DNA from: Vibrio gigantis
Lineage (GTDB): Bacteria; Pseudomonadota; Gammaproteobacteria; Enterobacterales; Vibrionaceae
Assembly (NCBI RefSeq): GCF_024347515.1
Contig: NZ_AP025492.1
Coordinates: 1,736,001 to 1,800,000, forward strand
Length of the DNA: 64,000 nucleotides
Direction: 5' to 3'
Within the stretch, counting starts at the first letter, position 1; each line of letters begins with the position of its first letter. The position numbers and the translations under genes were made by a program. Positions 27,192 to 37,142 of this stretch are shown here, piece after piece. The notes below the pieces were generated by a model. It was not told where the DNA came from. It saw only the letters and a list, made by a program, of their open reading frames with translations, and searched no databases.

Positions 27192-27926
27192 ATGCATTTC
27201 CCATATCGAAATATCGTAATTCTTACTGGCGCTGGCATCTCTGCGGAGTCGGGGATACAAACATTCCGAGCACAAGACGGGCTATGGGAAAACCATAAAA
27301 TCGAAGATGTCGCGACGCCTGAAGGGTTCGTAAAAGATCCAGACCTAGTGCAAGCTTTCTACAACAAACGTCGTCACGGCTTACAAAGCGAAAGTATCTT
27401 ACCTAATGCGGCTCACAAAGCCCTAGGGGAGCTTGAAGACAAACTTGATGGCAACGTTACTATCATCACGCAAAACATCGACAACCTGCACGAGAGAGGC
27501 GGTAGCAACAACATTATTCACATGCATGGCGAACTTTTGAAAGCACGTTGCAGTGAATCCAATCAAGTTATCGAGCATAAAGGTGACATCGAAACAGGTG
27601 AACTTTGTCACTGCTGCCAAATCCCTGCTCAAATGCGTCCACATATTGTTTGGTTTGGTGAAATGCCATTGAGAATGGGTGACATCTATTCAGCACTCGA
27701 AGAAGCCGATCTGTTTATCTCAATCGGTACATCTGGTGTGGTGTATCCAGCAGCTGGCTTTGTACATGATGCGAAAATGCATGGCGCGCACACGATAGAA
27801 ATCAACCTTGAACCGAGTGCTGTAGAGAGTGAATTTGAAGAGAAACGCTACGGTAAAGCGAGTATCGAAGTACCAAAACTGGTGAGTGAGCTGTTGTCGG
27901 TTGAGAGAGGCTCTTTAACCGCTTAA
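27192..27926 (+). CDS. cobB: NAD-dependent protein deacylase, sirtuin CobB
   Basis: A 244-residue sirtuin. Visible are the NAD-binding [14 protein letters not shown], the catalytic [12 protein letters not shown] and HMHGE (His acceptor), and zinc-ribbon Cys in ARCSES and LCHCCQ. It removes acetyl or succinyl groups from lysines, for example reactivating acetyl-CoA synthetase, and is cytosolic. The short class III form (no N-terminal extension) matches the family's usual 230-275 residues. It stands alone with an AAGGAC Shine-Dalgarno and its own terminator. Confidence 0.95.
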   Translation: MHFPYRNIVILTGAGISAESGIQTFRAQDGLWENHKIEDVATPEGFVKDPDLVQAFYNKRRHGLQSESILPNAAHKALGELEDKLDGNVTIITQNIDNLHERGGSNNIIHMHGELLKARCSESNQVIEHKGDIETGELCHCCQIPAQMRPHIVWFGEMPLRMGDIYSALEEADLFISIGTSGVVYPAAGFVHDAKMHGAHTIEINLEPSAVESEFEEKRYGKASIEVPKLVSELLSVERGSLTA

Positions 27927-27960
27927 TCAACACTGTCACTGTTGAATGAATATAAAACGG

Positions 27961-28014
27961 AAGCAAACGCATGTCTGACTACAAATGAGAGCTCAGAGAA
28001 GTGTTTGCTTTTTT
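27961..28014. terminator. Terminator after cobB
   Basis: AAGCAAACGC (27961-27970) pairs with GTGTTTGCTT (28001-28010; one wobble) and is followed by TTTT. The loop is 30 bases. Confidence 0.7.
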
Positions 28015-28050
28015 ATTAACCTGACGGTTTGAAATCTTACCGTGAGCCGA

Positions 28051-28839
28051 TTAAACGTCAGCGGCGACTGAGCGTCGAGCTTCCTTCATCGCATACATGG
28101 CTTTATCTGATTCTTCCAACGCTCGTTGAAAGTTCTCTTGGTTCGTCATTTCAATACCGTAAGAAAAAGAGATGTTTTCACCGTGAAGCAGGTTACTGAC
28201 TTGGCTCACGAACTCACCACCACGACCCAATTGCGCAGTCGCGACAAACTCATCACCACCAACACGAAACACCATCTCATCTTCTAAAACCGCTTGGCTA
28301 AGTGCTTGAGAGAAGCGAACTATCATCAAATCACCAACTTTATGGCCTTTACAGTCATTCACCTTTTTTAAACCATCTAAATCGAAATAGATGAGCTCAA
28401 ATTCTTTCAGTCTTATCGCATCAAACTTCTTACGATTATATAAGCCTGTTAGCTCATCTTGCTTGCTTTGATCTTTCAGTTGAGTGGTAAGTTCGGTAAT
28501 ACCGTAGGCGATAAGCAGAAAGGCGATCTGCAATAAGCCATCTTCGAGGAAAGTATCGAGCAATTCGTTTCTGTCTGCCCATTCATCGAGGTGTTTCAGC
28601 TCTGTGGTCACATCATAGAATAGGTTGAAAATAAGCAGCAATGCGCCATAACGAAGGATCTTATGCGGACGAATAGCGTGACGGGCAACATAGTAGATAT
28701 AAATAGTAATCACGAGAGTGTTCGTTTCGAAAAACAGGTCGTAATTAGACTCTATGTGGATGAATGAGCTCAATCCTAGCATCAAGAATGACGCCACGAG
28801 CATCAGAGTCACAACTAATAAGATGGGGTTCGCTGGCAT
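28051..28839 (-). CDS. Membrane-bound diguanylate cyclase (GGDEF)
   Basis: A 262-residue protein with about four membrane spans in the first ~125 residues and a GGDEF domain whose active site is RVGGDEFVATA. It therefore should make c-di-GMP from GTP. The upstream RxxD inhibitory site is missing (VLED is present instead), so feedback inhibition is probably absent. The start is taken at ATG 28839 (MPANPILL); a GTG at 28851 is an alternative, neither having a good Shine-Dalgarno. It is convergent with cobB and monocistronic. Vibrios use such enzymes to switch between motility and biofilm. Confidence 0.9.
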   Translation of the reverse strand: MPANPILLVVTLMLVASFLMLGLSSFIHIESNYDLFFETNTLVITIYIYYVARHAIRPHKILRYGALLLIFNLFYDVTTELKHLDEWADRNELLDTFLEDGLLQIAFLLIAYGITELTTQLKDQSKQDELTGLYNRKKFDAIRLKEFELIYFDLDGLKKVNDCKGHKVGDLMIVRFSQALSQAVLEDEMVFRVGGDEFVATAQLGRGGEFVSQVSNLLHGENISFSYGIEMTNQENFQRALEESDKAMYAMKEARRSVAADV

Positions 28840-28897
28840 GTTAAATCGCACTTTATACTGTTTATATCTAATGTTATATAAAGTGTAGATAAAAATA

Positions 28898-28916
28898 AAG
28901 CGGCTTACGCCGCTTT
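28898..28916 (-). terminator. Terminator of the distal potD
   Basis: AAAGCGGC (28898-28905) and GCCGCTTT (28909-28916) with a 3-base loop; the - strand continues into TATTTTTATC. Confidence 0.8.
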
Positions 28917-28937
28917 AGTAACTAATCAGTAACAAAC

Positions 28938-29975
28938 TTAGTTGTTTACTTTTAGTTTTTGGAAGTACTCGTCATAAATGACGCTCGCTTCGCCAACTTC
29001 ATCTTGCCAAACGCCGTTATCCATCACTGATTGTGGTGGGAAAACGTTCTTGTCTTCAGCAAATTCTTTTGGAAGAAGAGGGTAAGCGGTTTTCACCGGA
29101 GTCGGGTAGCCGATCTCTAGAGCAATTTTAGCTGCGTTCTCTGGGCGAAGAAGGAAGTCGATCATTTTATGAGCCGCTTCGATGTTCTTTGCACCTGAAG
29201 GAATAGCTAGGCTATCCATCCAGAAGATAGCGCCTTTCTCTGGCCAGATGATATCAATCGTTGCGCCTTCTTGGCGTGCCATGTAAGCAGAACCATTCCA
29301 AAGCATACCAAGAGACACTTCACCTGCAAGGTAAGGGTTCGCTGGGAAATCTGAGTTAAATACCAATACGTTTGGCATTAGCTTACGAAGTTCTTCGTAG
29401 GCTTCTTTGATCTCTTCAGGGTTAGTTGTGTTTGGAGAGTAACCCAACTTAGATAATGCGATATGGAAAACCTCACGAGAGTCGTCCATCATCATCAGCT
29501 GACCTTCCCACTGTGTATCCCACAGGTCGCCCCAGTTTTTCACTGAAGATTTGTCTAGCATATCTGAGTTGATACCAATGCCCGTTGCACCCCAAATGTA
29601 TGGGATAGAGTAGTTATTGCTTGGGTCAAATGGCTTATCTAAGTAGTTTGGATCCAAATCAGCAAAGTGGCTTAGCTTGGTTTTATCAAGCTCTTGAAGC
29701 ATGCCTTCTTTACGCATCTTAGAAACGAAGTAAGTAGAAGGAACAACTAGGTCATAACCCGTACCTTGAGTTTTTAACTTAGCGTACATGCTTTCGTTAG
29801 ACTCATAAGTAGAGTAATAAACTTTAATGCCCGTCTCTTTTGTGAAGTCTTCTAGCACTTCATTTGGAATATATTCAGACCAGTTGTAAAAATACAATTC
29901 TTGGTCAGCTGCGAAAGAGGGTGTAGAAAGTAAAGTAGCAGCACACAATGCGCCGGTATACAGTGTTTTTTTCAT
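28938..29975 (-). CDS. potD: Periplasmic spermidine/putrescine-binding protein (distal copy)
   Basis: A 345-residue PotD-type binding protein. The start is ATG 29975 (MKKTLYTGALCAATLLSTPSFA signal peptide) with GGAA upstream; the longer frame to 30098 has no Shine-Dalgarno. The mature part shows YNWSEYIPNEVLEDFTKETG, ELDKTKLSHF and PYIWGATGIGINSD, characteristic of PotD. It captures polyamines for the PotABC permease. It is the second of two tandem copies; a terminator-like hairpin separates it from the first, so its expression may differ. In V. cholerae the two PotD paralogues are not equivalent. Confidence 0.93.
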   Translation of the reverse strand: MKKTLYTGALCAATLLSTPSFAADQELYFYNWSEYIPNEVLEDFTKETGIKVYYSTYESNESMYAKLKTQGTGYDLVVPSTYFVSKMRKEGMLQELDKTKLSHFADLDPNYLDKPFDPSNNYSIPYIWGATGIGINSDMLDKSSVKNWGDLWDTQWEGQLMMMDDSREVFHIALSKLGYSPNTTNPEEIKEAYEELRKLMPNVLVFNSDFPANPYLAGEVSLGMLWNGSAYMARQEGATIDIIWPEKGAIFWMDSLAIPSGAKNIEAAHKMIDFLLRPENAAKIALEIGYPTPVKTAYPLLPKEFAEDKNVFPPQSVMDNGVWQDEVGEASVIYDEYFQKLKVNN

Positions 29976-30071
29976 TACTGTTCCGTTCATTTGTTTGATT
30001 TGGAGCTGGGTAGTGACCCAAAGTAAAAGGATTTCGAAAAATCGCGCTATATTATAGCAGTGAAAAAATAA

Positions 30072-30095
30072 AATAGGCAGCCTAAGCTGCCTATT
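30072..30095 (-). terminator. Hairpin between the two potD genes
   Basis: AATAGGCAG (30072-30080) and CTGCCTATT (30087-30095) form a perfect stem with a 6-base loop; on the - strand a T-rich stretch (TTATTTTTTC) follows. Acts as terminator or attenuator after the proximal potD. Confidence 0.8.
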
Positions 30096-30185
30096 CATTG
30101 ATATTCTTCTTTTTAACTTGTTGATTATCTACATCGTCTTGTTAAGTAAACCTGCGACTTACTCGCGATTAAATAATAAGCTAAG

Positions 30186-31220
30186 TTACTGGCCTGCTTT
30201 AAGTTTCATGAAGTAATCTTCATACTTCACTGTCTTATCACCAACCGCGGCTTGCCATTCAACACGGTCAAGATCTTCTTGCGATGGGAACAGCGCTGGG
30301 CTGTCTTTAAACTTCTCGTTAGACGCTTTAACTGCAGTTAGGTAGCCTGTGTCACGAGAAATTTGCTCAGCGATTTCAGGGCGAAGTAGGAAGTCGATCA
30401 TCTTATGAGCCGCTTCTACGTTTGTTGCGCCAGAGCTGATTGCAAAGTTATCAACCCAACCGATGCCGCCTTCTTTAGGGAACACCAGTTTAATTGGTAA
30501 ACCTTCGTTTTGAGCCGCTGCTGCAGAACCGTTCCAAAGCATTCCAAGACCGACTTCACCAGACATGTATGGCGCGCCTGGGTTGTCTGAGTTAAATACT
30601 AGAACGTTAGGCATTAGCTTTTGTAGCTCAGCGTACGCTTCGTCGATCTCTTTCTCATTAGTTGTGTTACCTGAGTAACCTAACTTACGTAGAGCAATGT
30701 GGAACACTTCACGGGTGTCATCCATCATCATTAGTTGACCTTCGAGCTCAGGCTTCCATAAATCAGCCCAGCTTTGAAAATCTTCTGGATCGTACATGTC
30801 TGTATTCACAGCAAGACCAGTGATCGCAACAACGTGTGGAATAGAGTAGTCGTTGTTTGGATCGTATGGCTTATCCAAGTAGTTTGTATCCAGATTTTTG
30901 AAGTTGTTCAACTTCGTTTTGTCGATCTTTTGTAACATACCTTCGTCGCGCATCTTAGATACGAAGTAAGTCGACGGCACAACTAGGTCATAACCTTTGT
31001 TGTGTGTTTTTAGCTTTGCGTACAAGGTTTCGTTAGACTCGTAAGTCGAGTAAATCACCTTGATGCCAGTTTCATCGGTGAACTTTTCTAGGATCTCACT
31101 GTTGATGTAAGGTCCCCAGTTCATGAATACCAATTCTTTGTTATCTTTCGCAAAAGACGGTGCAGATAACATTGAAAGCGCACATGCACTACCAGCTAAT
31201 AGAGTAGCCCATTTTTTCAT
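30186..31220 (-). CDS. potD: Periplasmic spermidine/putrescine-binding protein (proximal copy)
   Basis: A 344-residue paralogue of the distal copy (FMNWGPYINSEILEKFTDETG, KIDKTKLNNFKNLDTNYLDKPYDP). The signal peptide is MKKWATLLAGSACALSMLSAPSFA; I take ATG 31220 with GGAG upstream rather than the TTG at 31235. The two copies are clearly homologous across their length but differ at ligand-pocket stretches (PHVVAITGLAVNTD here, PYIWGATGIGINSD in the other), suggesting divergent polyamine preference. It lies downstream of potC behind a hairpin at 31267-31295. Confidence 0.93.
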   Translation of the reverse strand: MKKWATLLAGSACALSMLSAPSFAKDNKELVFMNWGPYINSEILEKFTDETGIKVIYSTYESNETLYAKLKTHNKGYDLVVPSTYFVSKMRDEGMLQKIDKTKLNNFKNLDTNYLDKPYDPNNDYSIPHVVAITGLAVNTDMYDPEDFQSWADLWKPELEGQLMMMDDTREVFHIALRKLGYSGNTTNEKEIDEAYAELQKLMPNVLVFNSDNPGAPYMSGEVGLGMLWNGSAAAAQNEGLPIKLVFPKEGGIGWVDNFAISSGATNVEAAHKMIDFLLRPEIAEQISRDTGYLTAVKASNEKFKDSPALFPSQEDLDRVEWQAAVGDKTVKYEDYFMKLKAGQ

Positions 31221-31266
31221 TGACGTTAGCTCCAAACTAAACGTTGCCCTCAGGCAGTAGATAGAA

Positions 31267-31295
31267 AAACAGAATGGCGATTTACCATTCTGTTT
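31267..31295 (-). terminator. Hairpin between potC and proximal potD
   Basis: AAACAGAATGG (31267-31277) and CCATTCTGTTT (31285-31295) are perfect arms; the - strand continues TTCTATC. Likely attenuates or processes the transcript so that binding protein and permease are made in different amounts. Confidence 0.75.
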
Positions 31296-31369
31296 ATGAT
31301 TAACACTTTTTGTAGAACATGAAGTTTCTCAACTTCTTATCAAGTCAGCCTCGTTAAAGAGTAGGAGGC

Positions 31370-32140
31370 TTACTTAATTTTCTCTCTCGCTAACAACTGA
31401 GAAATAATCACCAATATTAGCGACACCACTAACATCACTGTTGCTAGGGCGTTGACCTCTGGAGAGATACCTACTTTAACCATAGAGTAAATCTTCAGTG
31501 GCAAGATTTCATACGTAGGGCCAGTTACGAAAGAACTGATGATCACATCATCTAAAGAGAGTGTGAAGCTCAATAACCAACCCGCAGCAACCGCTGGCTT
31601 AGCAAGAGGCAGGATGATCTGCTTTAGAATCGTCCATTCACTTGCACCTAAGTCTTTTGCTGCTTCTAGCATTTTTACATCAAAGCCATTCAAGCGACTG
31701 TAAACCGTAACAACAACAAACGGCAGACAGAAGGTAATGTGCGCTGCAAGTAGGGTAAAGAACCCCAGTTGCACACCCATTACTAAGAACAGTGCAAGAA
31801 GCGAAATCGCCATTACGATATCAGGTGACATCATTACGATGAACAGCATGCCATTGACTGCGCCTTTACCTTTGAATTGGTAACGGAATAGGGCTACTGC
31901 TGTCAGGCTTCCGACAATCGTTGCGGCTGTTGCTGAGAACACCGCTACGTTGATCGAGTGCCACGCAGCCTGCATTAGGCTGTCGTTGTTAATTAGCGCG
32001 TCATACCACTTAGTGGTAAAGCCACCCCATTTCATACCAAACTTATTGGCATTAAACGAGTTAGCTATCAATACGATAATAGGTAGATATAGGAAGGCGT
32101 ATACCAGCGCCATAAAGCTGAACTTAACTGTGCGACCCAT
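31370..32140 (-). CDS. potC: Polyamine ABC transporter permease PotC
   Basis: A 256-residue inner-membrane permease with six spans. The EAA loop facing the ATPase is [25 protein letters not shown] (about 167-191). It begins [25 protein letters not shown]. With PotB it forms the channel for spermidine/putrescine import. Its start touches the stop of potB (shared base at 32140), so it is translationally coupled. The length equals E. coli PotC. Confidence 0.95.
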   Translation of the reverse strand: MGRTVKFSFMALVYAFLYLPIIVLIANSFNANKFGMKWGGFTTKWYDALINNDSLMQAAWHSINVAVFSATAATIVGSLTAVALFRYQFKGKGAVNGMLFIVMMSPDIVMAISLLALFLVMGVQLGFFTLLAAHITFCLPFVVVTVYSRLNGFDVKMLEAAKDLGASEWTILKQIILPLAKPAVAAGWLLSFTLSLDDVIISSFVTGPTYEILPLKIYSMVKVGISPEVNALATVMLVVSLILVIISQLLAREKIK

Positions 32141-32997
32141 TAGTCTAGCTCCACTTTCTTGTTCAATAGCTTACCTGCTCGGTAGTAGGCATACAGCATC
32201 ACAGCCATTGCCATGGTCAGTGCGATACTCGTCGCTGCGCCAAACGGCCAGTCTCGAGCGTTGAGCACCTGGCTCTTAATCACGTTACCAATCAATAGGT
32301 TTTTAGCTCCACCTAATAGGTCAGAGATGTAGAACATGCCTAACGCAGGCAGTAGCACCAACAAGCAGCCGCCGATAATACCTGGCATTGTTAGTGGCAG
32401 TACGACTTTCAATAGCGTTTGCAGTTTGTTCGCACCTAAATCTTTAGCCGCTTCTAAGTACGTATCGTCCAGTTTTTCAATCGCTGAATACAGCGGAAGA
32501 ATCATGAACGGAAGTAGGATGTATACCAAACCGATCATTACAGCGGTTTCTGAGTACATGATACGTAGCGGTTTATCGATGATATCTAGCGCTAACAAAC
32601 TTTTGTTCAAGACACCTTGCGTACCCAGTACAATTTTCAATCCGTACGTACGAATCAAAGAGTTAGTCCAAAATGGAACAATCACTAGGAACAACATGAT
32701 TGGACGCCACTTCGCAGGCATTTTTGCCACGATATAAGCGAACGGGTAACCAATAATTAAACAAAGTAGGGTTGCGACAATTGCCATATAGAAAGAGTGC
32801 ATCAACACTTTAAAATACAGCGGGTCAGCCAAACGCACGTAGTTATCGAGAGTAAAGGTCATCTCGATCAAGTTCGCTTCATCACGAGTTAAGAAGCTAG
32901 TACCGATGATCATGATGTTTGGAATCATCACGAACAGCACTAACCAACCTGTGATTAAAGCAACAATTGCGTTTTGTAAATTAAACTTCTTGCTCAT
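32140..32997 (-). CDS. potB: Polyamine ABC transporter permease PotB
   Basis: A 285-residue permease with six spans, EAA loop [21 protein letters not shown] (split here for length: [13 protein letters not shown] then TLLKVVLP, about 182-202) and the N-terminal span [21 protein letters not shown]. It pairs with PotC. The gene overlaps the 3' end of potA by 17 bases and abuts potC, consistent with a potABCD operon. Confidence 0.95.
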   Translation of the reverse strand: MSKKFNLQNAIVALITGWLVLFVMIPNIMIIGTSFLTRDEANLIEMTFTLDNYVRLADPLYFKVLMHSFYMAIVATLLCLIIGYPFAYIVAKMPAKWRPIMLFLVIVPFWTNSLIRTYGLKIVLGTQGVLNKSLLALDIIDKPLRIMYSETAVMIGLVYILLPFMILPLYSAIEKLDDTYLEAAKDLGANKLQTLLKVVLPLTMPGIIGGCLLVLLPALGMFYISDLLGGAKNLLIGNVIKSQVLNARDWPFGAATSIALTMAMAVMLYAYYRAGKLLNKKVELD

Positions 32998-34096
32998 CTT
33001 CTAATACCACTTCCCAGCTCTCAACCCAAGTTACTGCAACTTTTTGGCCCAGTGAGTGATCAACATCAGGGTCATCTTCGTTGAAGAATTCGCTAACCAT
33101 GACACGCATACCAGATTCAAGTTCTACGACTGAATCTAATGTCATGCCTTTATAGGTTCGCTCGACAATATGGCCAACAATACCGCGCTGCTCAGACTCT
33201 TTAATTTCTTCGATACGAAGATCTTCAGGGCGAAGCAATACTTGCAGTTTTTGACCCGGTGTTACGTCTTTATCGTGATAGATAATGGACTCTTCACCTT
33301 CGATTGTCGCAACAATGCGTTTTTCATCTTGACGAGATTTCGCTGTCGCTTCGAATACGTTAATTTCACCAATGAAGCGCGCAACGAATAGGTTCTTAGG
33401 CTCTTCGTAGATCTCTCTTGGTGTGCCATCTTGTTCAATCACGCCATCACGCATAACAATAATGCGGTCAGACATAGACAGCGCTTCTTCTTGGTCATGC
33501 GTTACAAAAATGAACGTGATACCAAGTTGGCGTTGTAATTGTTTCAGCTCGATTTGCATCTGTTTACGTAACTTGTAATCAAGAGCAGATAGAGATTCAT
33601 CCAATAGAAGAACTTTTGGCTTATTAACGACAGCACGAGCGATTGCGATACGTTGCTGTTGGCCGCCAGATAGCTGGTGTGGTTTTCGTTGTGCCATTTG
33701 TTCTAGGCGCACCATTTTTAAAGCATCCATTACACGAGGTTCAATCTCGCTGTTTGGAACTTTCTGCATGCGTAAGCCAAATGCCACATTGTCGAAAACG
33801 GTCATATGTGGGAATAGGGCATAGCTTTGGAATACAGTGTTTACATGCCTTTGTTCAGCAGGAACTTGGGTTACGTTTTGTTCAGCTAATAGTATTTGAC
33901 CACTATCTGCCGTTTCAAAACCCGCAATCATTCTTAGTACGGTTGTTTTACCACAACCTGATGGGCCTAAAATCGTGAGAAACTCACCATGATTTACGTT
34001 TAAATCCAGATTGCCGATGACTTCCTTACCATCGAAACTTTTACTGATGCCAGTTAGCTGTACTACTGGCTTTCCTACTGATTTTTTAGCGTTCAA
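32981..34096 (-). CDS. potA: Polyamine ABC transporter ATP-binding protein PotA
   Basis: A 371-residue ATPase with Walker [10 protein letters not shown] (about 44-52), Q-loop [12 protein letters not shown], signature [14 protein letters not shown], Walker [13 protein letters not shown] and the H-loop [12 protein letters not shown], followed by a C-terminal TOBE/OB regulatory domain (from about 250). It powers the PotBC permease. It is the first gene of the operon; the promoter must lie in 34097-34425. Note LLLDES instead of the commoner LLLDEP, which is normal for PotA. Confidence 0.96.
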   Translation of the reverse strand: MNAKKSVGKPVVQLTGISKSFDGKEVIGNLDLNVNHGEFLTILGPSGCGKTTVLRMIAGFETADSGQILLAEQNVTQVPAEQRHVNTVFQSYALFPHMTVFDNVAFGLRMQKVPNSEIEPRVMDALKMVRLEQMAQRKPHQLSGGQQQRIAIARAVVNKPKVLLLDESLSALDYKLRKQMQIELKQLQRQLGITFIFVTHDQEEALSMSDRIIVMRDGVIEQDGTPREIYEEPKNLFVARFIGEINVFEATAKSRQDEKRIVATIEGEESIIYHDKDVTPGQKLQVLLRPEDLRIEEIKESEQRGIVGHIVERTYKGMTLDSVVELESGMRVMVSEFFNEDDPDVDHSLGQKVAVTWVESWEVVLEDEQEV

Positions 34097-34425
34097 CGTC
34101 TGTTTTTCTCCACCTTGGTTCTATTTGAGACCTGTTGCTATACACCTTTAAGGCGCGCATCATAATCACCAAAAACGTGAATTCAAAGCATTTTTTACCT
34201 TTCGAAGATAAAAAATTTCGCAGGTAAAAGTAAACATCCTTTACCATACTGTTATTTACTGGGTTTACACCCCGACAAGTGTCTAATTATTAACCATTAA
34301 GACGCAAAAGCAAGCCTTGTTACAGATTCATATTTTAGTTTGTATCCGACATATGAGTATAATGAAGGTAATTTTTTATCAATAAGTTAGGTCGCTTAGT
34401 TTAATTGGCGCACCTAGGTATCAAT
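34097..34425. other. Divergent region potA / membrane protein
   Basis: A 329-base AT-rich region carrying promoters for both directions. A TATAAT box appears at about 34355 on the + strand (GAGTATAATG) as candidate -10 of the membrane protein/bax unit; its -35 is weak. No ORF seen. Confidence 0.4.
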
Positions 34426-35241
34426 ATGAACAACGACATCGAAAAAGATTTTAATTTGGGCGGTAGTATCAACCGTGCACTTTCTGGCGATTATGAGCTC
34501 AAAGCAACGGCTGTATTCCAAGAAGCTTGGAAACATACGATAAGTCACTTTCTTTCGTTCTCCCCTGCGATTATTGCTTTGATGTTCGTGCAACTGGCTA
34601 TCTTTTATATCGCACTTAAACTGCAGCTTGGTGATCCCGCGGTTATCTTGGATGCGGTTATCGACCCAGAGTCATTTACGCCACAAATCGTTGAATCGAT
34701 TTTTATTGCGAACTTTAGCTATGAGGTGATCAGCGCGCCGATCTATGCCGGTATTTGTTTAATGGCAATGAGTCACGCTGCTGGTCTACAAACTAAAGTT
34801 CGTCACATCGGAAAAGGTTTGCAGTTTACTGTTCCCGTTATTCTAGTGACTTTGTTTAGCCTAATGCTTCAAGGCATCGCAGGGATGATTCTGCCATTCT
34901 TGTCTATCTACTTCTCACTTGCGTTCAGCCATTCGATTCTGCTGATTTGTGATAAGAAAGTGCCGCCAATGCAATCGCTACTCCTTTCATTAAGAGCGGT
35001 AAACAAAAAGATCTTCGTAGTCGCGTCTATCTACCTAATGGTTATGTTGATGTTCATCGTGGCTGCGATGATGTATGGCATTGGCTTAATCTTTGTTCTT
35101 CCATTCTTCTTCCACGTGAAAGGTATCCTTTACCGTGAGATGTTTGGCATCAAGTTAAAACTGATTGCTTCAGATCGTCCAAAGGGCGATGACGATAACA
35201 ACGACAGCAATAACAAAAACCCACAGGTGTTCGATGCATAA
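34426..35241 (+). CDS. Conserved membrane protein upstream of bax
   Basis: A 271-residue protein with about five or six spans (SPAIIALMFVQLAIFYIALK; FSYEVISAPIYAGICLMAM; FTVPVILVTLFSLMLQ; SIYLMVMLMFIVAAMMYG) and a charged, Asp/Asn-rich tail. I do not recognise a functional family. The start is ATG 34426 (MNNDIEKDF) with AGG upstream; the frame extends to a TTG at 34405 without support. The next gene, bax, starts inside its last codons, so they are co-translated. Confidence 0.75.
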   Translation: MNNDIEKDFNLGGSINRALSGDYELKATAVFQEAWKHTISHFLSFSPAIIALMFVQLAIFYIALKLQLGDPAVILDAVIDPESFTPQIVESIFIANFSYEVISAPIYAGICLMAMSHAAGLQTKVRHIGKGLQFTVPVILVTLFSLMLQGIAGMILPFLSIYFSLAFSHSILLICDKKVPPMQSLLLSLRAVNKKIFVVASIYLMVMLMFIVAAMMYGIGLIFVLPFFFHVKGILYREMFGIKLKLIASDRPKGDDDNNDSNNKNPQVFDA

Positions 35242-36079
35242 AAACACACAGGCAGGCGCAAGCAAATCACTTGCGCTTAAAGTGACTGCACTGGCTCTTG
35301 TTGGCTCTATTTCACTGGTTGGTCCTTATATTTACCAAGAAGAACGACGACGTACGACAGAGCAGAGCGCAAATTCAACTGATCAATTTGGCGACTTGAC
35401 GGTTGCTTCGAGCACACCGAACTTCGCGGCTATCGAAGATGTCAACGAGAAAAAGGAGACGTTCTTTTCGTTTCTACGTCCAAGCATCAATATTGAAAAC
35501 AAACGTATCACCAAAGAGCGCGCGTTTTTAACTAAGCTCTCTGAGTCTGGTTTAAGCCATATTGATTCTGAAGACGCGTCTTATGCGAAAAGGTTAGGGA
35601 AGTTGTATAGCTTACCTGTGCCCAGTGAAGGTTTGGATCAAGCATGGCTAATAGAGATGCTTAACCGCGTCAATGTACTGCCAGAAGCGCTCGTACTGAC
35701 ACAAGCAGCGAATGAGTCAGCGTGGGGAACATCGCGTTTCGCCACCAAAGCGAACAACTATTTCGGACACTGGTGTTACACCAAAGGTTGTGGGCTTGTT
35801 CCGCTACAACGTAACGAAGGCAGTTCGCATGAAGTCGCAACATTCTCTTCAAGCCAAGAATCAGTACACCGTTATTTCATGAACCTTAATCGCAACCGCG
35901 CTTACGCCGATTTAAGAGCGATTCGTGCAAAACTTGCTGCGCAAGGTGACGATCTTTTAACAACCGAAACTGCGACAGATCTCACTAATGGCTTATTAAA
36001 ATATTCTGAGCGAGGTTCAGAGTATGTGACTGATTTACAAGCTATGATCCGTCACAACAAGGTATACTGGAAAAAGTAA
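35234..36079 (+). CDS. bax: Bax-type glucosaminidase-domain protein
   Basis: A 281-residue protein with one N-terminal membrane anchor (about 12-35) and a C-terminal glucosaminidase fold: LTQAANESAWGTSRFATKANNYFGHWCYTKGCG carries the catalytic Glu (NESAWG) and the family's NNYFGHW motif. Bax proteins are predicted peptidoglycan N-acetylglucosaminidases in the periplasm. The ATG at 35234 overlaps the end of the preceding membrane gene by 8 bases; an upstream start at 35165 would overlap much more. Confidence 0.88.
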   Translation: MHKNTQAGASKSLALKVTALALVGSISLVGPYIYQEERRRTTEQSANSTDQFGDLTVASSTPNFAAIEDVNEKKETFFSFLRPSINIENKRITKERAFLTKLSESGLSHIDSEDASYAKRLGKLYSLPVPSEGLDQAWLIEMLNRVNVLPEALVLTQAANESAWGTSRFATKANNYFGHWCYTKGCGLVPLQRNEGSSHEVATFSSSQESVHRYFMNLNRNRAYADLRAIRAKLAAQGDDLLTTETATDLTNGLLKYSERGSEYVTDLQAMIRHNKVYWKK

Positions 36080-36138
36080 CTCGATCAGATAGTCATTTGG
36101 TGAGCTTAAACGGTAAGTTTGACCATATAACATCACAA

Positions 36139-36164
36139 AAAGAGCAGCTCATTGGCTGCTCTTT
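36139..36164 (+). terminator. Rho-independent terminator after bax
   Basis: AAAGAGCAGC (36139-36148) pairs perfectly with GCTGCTCTTT (36155-36164). Confidence 0.88.
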
Positions 36165-36201
36165 CTATTTATAAACGCTCAACTTCAACAAGATTATAAT
36201 A

Positions 36202-36852
36202 ATGAAAAAGACAGCACTCGCTTTATTAGCCTCATTAAGCCTTGGGGTTTCTCTTCCAGCTTCTGCACAAGAATACATGTTCACGTATTCTAAACTTTAT
36301 ACCCAGCTGAAAAACAACACCAAAGAAGGGCACGATGACGTCAAAGTTGCGGTCTTCTTTGTGGACCAACAAGCTCAAACAACCTGTCACATCAGCAAAG
36401 CGTGGATGGAAAAAGAAGAGCACTACGAAGAGCTAAAAGTCTCTTCCGCGAATGAACTGCTTCTGCCGGTAGATCAAAACCTGCGTTCAGCTAACCCTCT
36501 TATTTTTGTACAAACACAAGAACAAGAGTGTGCGTACTCTTTGGTCGTTATGACGCAAGCTCCTTTAGTTGGAACTGTTGAAGTTGCACAGATAGAAAGC
36601 CTATTACCACAGATGCAGGCGATGCTTGAAGACGTCAGCGGCATGTTCTCTGGCTGGTTCACGCCAGATATCCAAGGGTTAACGCTGGAGTTCGCTAATA
36701 AGCTTGAAGGCAACATCGAGCTTTCAAACGGCAAGCAAATACCAATCAAAAAAGGGCGAGCGAAATTCACCTTAGCGGAGTTGAATGGAACTGACAGCAT
36801 CACGCTGCCAGAATCAACAGTTCGCGTATTGCCGTACATTCCCGCGCAATAA
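36202..36852 (+). CDS. DUF2987 secreted protein
   Basis: A 216-residue protein with a clear signal peptide (MKKTALALLASLSLGVSLPASA) and the start of the mature part QEYMFTYSKLYTQLKNN, matching the uncharacterised DUF2987 family of Vibrio and relatives. Two Cys (QTTCHIS and QECAYS) may form a disulfide. It is probably periplasmic. It stands alone between two terminators, upstream of ttcA. Function unknown. Confidence 0.8.
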   Translation: MKKTALALLASLSLGVSLPASAQEYMFTYSKLYTQLKNNTKEGHDDVKVAVFFVDQQAQTTCHISKAWMEKEEHYEELKVSSANELLLPVDQNLRSANPLIFVQTQEQECAYSLVVMTQAPLVGTVEVAQIESLLPQMQAMLEDVSGMFSGWFTPDIQGLTLEFANKLEGNIELSNGKQIPIKKGRAKFTLAELNGTDSITLPESTVRVLPYIPAQ

Positions 36853-36894
36853 TTTTTAGCAGAATCATTCCCCTAAGCTTTCATTACATACTTT

Positions 36895-36928
36895 AAAGCG
36901 GCCTAATCGAATAAGAGCAGGCTGCTTT
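36895..36928 (+). terminator. Terminator after DUF2987 gene
   Basis: AAAGCGGCCT (36895-36904) pairs with AGGCTGCTTT (36919-36928) with one wobble, followed by TCTTT. Confidence 0.7.
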
Positions 36929-37142
36929 TCTTTATCTGCGATATAAACCGAGATCTTGCTAAGACACGTTTCTCTATCCGCAGAGAGAGCTTATCGCACA
37001 ATAAAAGCAGAATCTTTCTAATACTCCGCTTGTTTATCCTACCGTTACTATTTCAACATGAAATAAAAATCCGTATAATCCACGCCCTAAAACAGTCCCA
37101 CTAGCAATCTACAGTCGGTAATACGACGGTGTGAGAGTCGCA

